Assembly (NCBI GenBank): GCA_017508385.1
Contig: JAFVZB010000010.1
Location: forward strand, 1 to 44,761
DNA length: 44,761 nucleotides
Direction: 5' to 3'
Source of the DNA: Lentisphaeria bacterium
Lineage (GTDB): Bacteria > Verrucomicrobiota > Lentisphaeria > Victivallales > Victivallaceae
The notes under the pieces were generated by a model, which worked only from the letters and a program-made list of their open reading frames with translations, was not told where the DNA came from and ran no database searches. Within the stretch, counting starts at the first letter, position 1. Every line of letters begins with the position of its first letter. A program made the position numbers and the translations under genes. This document shows positions 43,494 to 44,761 of this stretch, in pieces.

Positions 43494-44591
43494 ATGTTGA
43501 AAAAGATAACTTTCACTCTTCTGTTATCCGCCTCGTTCATTCTCTGCGCTGCGGAAAAAGCTCAAACAAACAAGGTCAAAACTCCGGCACTGGAAAATCC
43601 TCAATCGTGGACGATGGTGGTCGTTCCCGATATTCAGGGATATATCAAACGCATCAACAACCACGGAATCCTCGAAATAATGCATTCGTGGATAGCGGTC
43701 AACAAAAAACAGCTCAATATCCGACAACTGCTGTACACGGGGGATATCGTCAACCACAACAACAACGGTGACGTTCGCCCTGACATCGTCGATCTCGTCG
43801 CCGAGGAGCAGTGGAAAGCGGTATCCGGACTGATGGAAATATTTGACGGATATATTCCTTATATCCTCTGCACCGGAAACCATGACTACGGCGAAAGAAG
43901 CGGTGAAAACCGCCTCACCAGCTTCAACAAGTATTTTCCGACCGACCGCAACCGTCTCACAAGAGAGCAGCTGGTGACGTGCGGAAAAAATGCTTTCGGA
44001 ATAAAAAATCTGGAAAATGCGGCGTATGAGTTCACCGCTCCTGCTCCTGACGGACGTAAATTTCTGGTGATCGTGCTGCAGTTTGCTCCGACGAAAGAGC
44101 AGCTGGCATGGGCAAAAAAAGTTGCAGATGACCCCAGATTTGCCAACCACTTCGGAATCGTGCTCACCCACTCCTATATACGTGGCGACGGAACCCACGT
44201 TAAAAAAGAAAAATACATCATCAACAAAGAGCACGGAGGTCTGGGAGGAGAGGATATTTTCAAACAGCTGGTGTATCCGGCAAAAAATATCCGCATGGTG
44301 ATCTGCGGACACATTTGTGCCCCCAACGACTGGGATAAATCAGTCGGTTTTTCGATGGTGAAGAACAGTTCCGGCAAGAACGTTGCCCAGATGATGTTCA
44401 ACACTCAGGCAGTCGGCGGAGGTTTCAGCGGCAGCGGCGGAGACGGCTGGCTCAGACTTCTTGAGTTCATGCCTGATAAAAAGACCATCAAAGCGAAAAC
44501 CTATTCACCCTTTTTCGCAATCTCGCCCTCGACCCGTCACCTCGCATGGAAAACCGATGCCAAAAACGAATTCACATTCGTAATAGAGTAA
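43494..44591 (+). CDS. Secreted calcineurin-like metallophosphoesterase, copy 2
   Basis: This 365-residue protein is a paralogue of the preceding one over the entire catalytic domain. Shared strings include ALENPQSWTMVVVPD, CTGNHDYG and GSGGDGWLRLLEFMPD. It has its own signal peptide (KKITFTLLLSASFILCAA) and a much shorter linker. The metal motifs are VVPDIQGY, YTGDIVNHNN, GNHDYG, VLTHSYI and VICGHICAP, again with DxQ. It starts 15 bases after copy 1 with CAGGA upstream, so both are on one transcript. The two most likely arose by tandem duplication, and whether they differ in substrate cannot be seen. Confidence 0.88.
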   Translation: MLKKITFTLLLSASFILCAAEKAQTNKVKTPALENPQSWTMVVVPDIQGYIKRINNHGILEIMHSWIAVNKKQLNIRQLLYTGDIVNHNNNGDVRPDIVDLVAEEQWKAVSGLMEIFDGYIPYILCTGNHDYGERSGENRLTSFNKYFPTDRNRLTREQLVTCGKNAFGIKNLENAAYEFTAPAPDGRKFLVIVLQFAPTKEQLAWAKKVADDPRFANHFGIVLTHSYIRGDGTHVKKEKYIINKEHGGLGGEDIFKQLVYPAKNIRMVICGHICAPNDWDKSVGFSMVKNSSGKNVAQMMFNTQAVGGGFSGSGGDGWLRLLEFMPDKKTIKAKTYSPFFAISPSTRHLAWKTDAKNEFTFVIE

Positions 44592-44662
44592 GTTTTCCCG
44601 GGAAACAAGGCGTAAAAAAGGGGGCTGTTGCAAAACCTTATTGTTTCAGCATCGTATGGTGA

Positions 44663-44758
44663 GGGAGTTTAAGAGGCTGCTTGCCTCTTAAAAATCTCCC
44701 GGCAGGGGAGAGTCCCCTGCACCTCTGGACACATGATTTTGAATAAAATCATGTGTCC
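44663..44758. repeat. Cluster of three hairpins after the metallophosphoesterase genes
   Basis: Hairpin 1 pairs TAAGAGGC (44670-44677) with GCCTCTTA (44683-44690) and extends outward through GGGAG (44663-44667) and CTCCC (44696-44700) with a bulge. Hairpin 2 pairs GCAGGGGA (44702-44709) with TCCCCTGC (44713-44720). Hairpin 3 is a perfect 14-bp stem, GGACACATGATTTT (44727-44740) with AAAATCATGTGTCC (44745-44758). None has a T run. The bases before it (44621-44640, GGGGCTGTTGCAAAACCTTA) resemble ends of some insertion sequences, but no transposase is in view. Confidence 0.8.
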
Positions 44759-44761
44759 GAC

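Overview
The window is bacterial chromosomal DNA with about 35 protein genes, one tRNA and several families of structured intergenic repeats. I read it as a Gram-negative anaerobe-like member of the PVC superphylum, most likely Lentisphaerota (Victivallis-like). The basis is the gene mix: a DUF1565-type beta-helix protein, a secreted phosphodiester glycosidase, a long sodium:solute symporter, a bacterial glycerol-1-phosphate dehydrogenase, a CE7 acetyl esterase, GTP-type PEP carboxykinase and a two-domain NDK. This assignment is inference, because no rRNA gene is present.

Region by region: (1) 150-7412, minus: carB, a GAF/PP2C (RsbU-like) phosphatase, a two-domain nucleoside diphosphate kinase and a GT-C type membrane glycosyltransferase form one operon behind a promoter at 7465-7493. 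(2) 7598-9907, minus: a 769-residue sodium:solute symporter. (3) 10025-10807, minus: a type I 3-dehydroquinate dehydratase-like gene, divergent from (4) 11024-15646, plus: an ABC exporter, a HlyD-type adaptor, umuD and umuC, tightly packed. (5) 15636-24137, minus: an eleven-gene train opened by a MarR regulator and a near-consensus promoter. It carries a YceD-like protein, queD, queE, queC, pdxB, a DUF2062 protein, a secreted phosphodiester glycosidase, xseA, an amidohydrolase and a PHP protein. (6) 24244-26770, minus: an NSS amino-acid symporter, then a membrane protein with ispF. (7) 26801-29554: a MITE-like element, a 31-residue basic protein with its own promoter and terminator, a CE7 esterase and a G1P dehydrogenase. 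(8) 29746-31048: an AT-rich toxin-antitoxin-like pair (DUF3990 ADP-ribosyltransferase-like protein plus an XRE protein). (9) 31251-33170: a secreted beta-helix protein. (10) 33303-34119: a gene-free repeat zone ending at tRNA-Gln(CUG). (11) 34393-39239, plus: MFS transporter, cysK, glycerate kinase and a purine-type permease. (12) 39369-44591, plus: sugar phosphate isomerase-like protein, pckG, and two tandem secreted metallophosphoesterases. The last 100 bases are a cluster of hairpins.

The most unusual structure is at 33683-34044. Four 55-bp tandem repeats run into five unrelated hairpins, each set off by the heptamer ATGAAGC (only ATG before the last), and the array abuts the CCA end of tRNA-Gln. 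Second is a 50-bp interspersed repeat seen three times, one copy forming an end of a 197-bp element with terminal inverted repeats and another copy supplying the stop codon of a membrane protein gene. Third is the contextual linkage of umuDC to an ABC/HlyD exporter, and of a MarR switch to queuosine synthesis.
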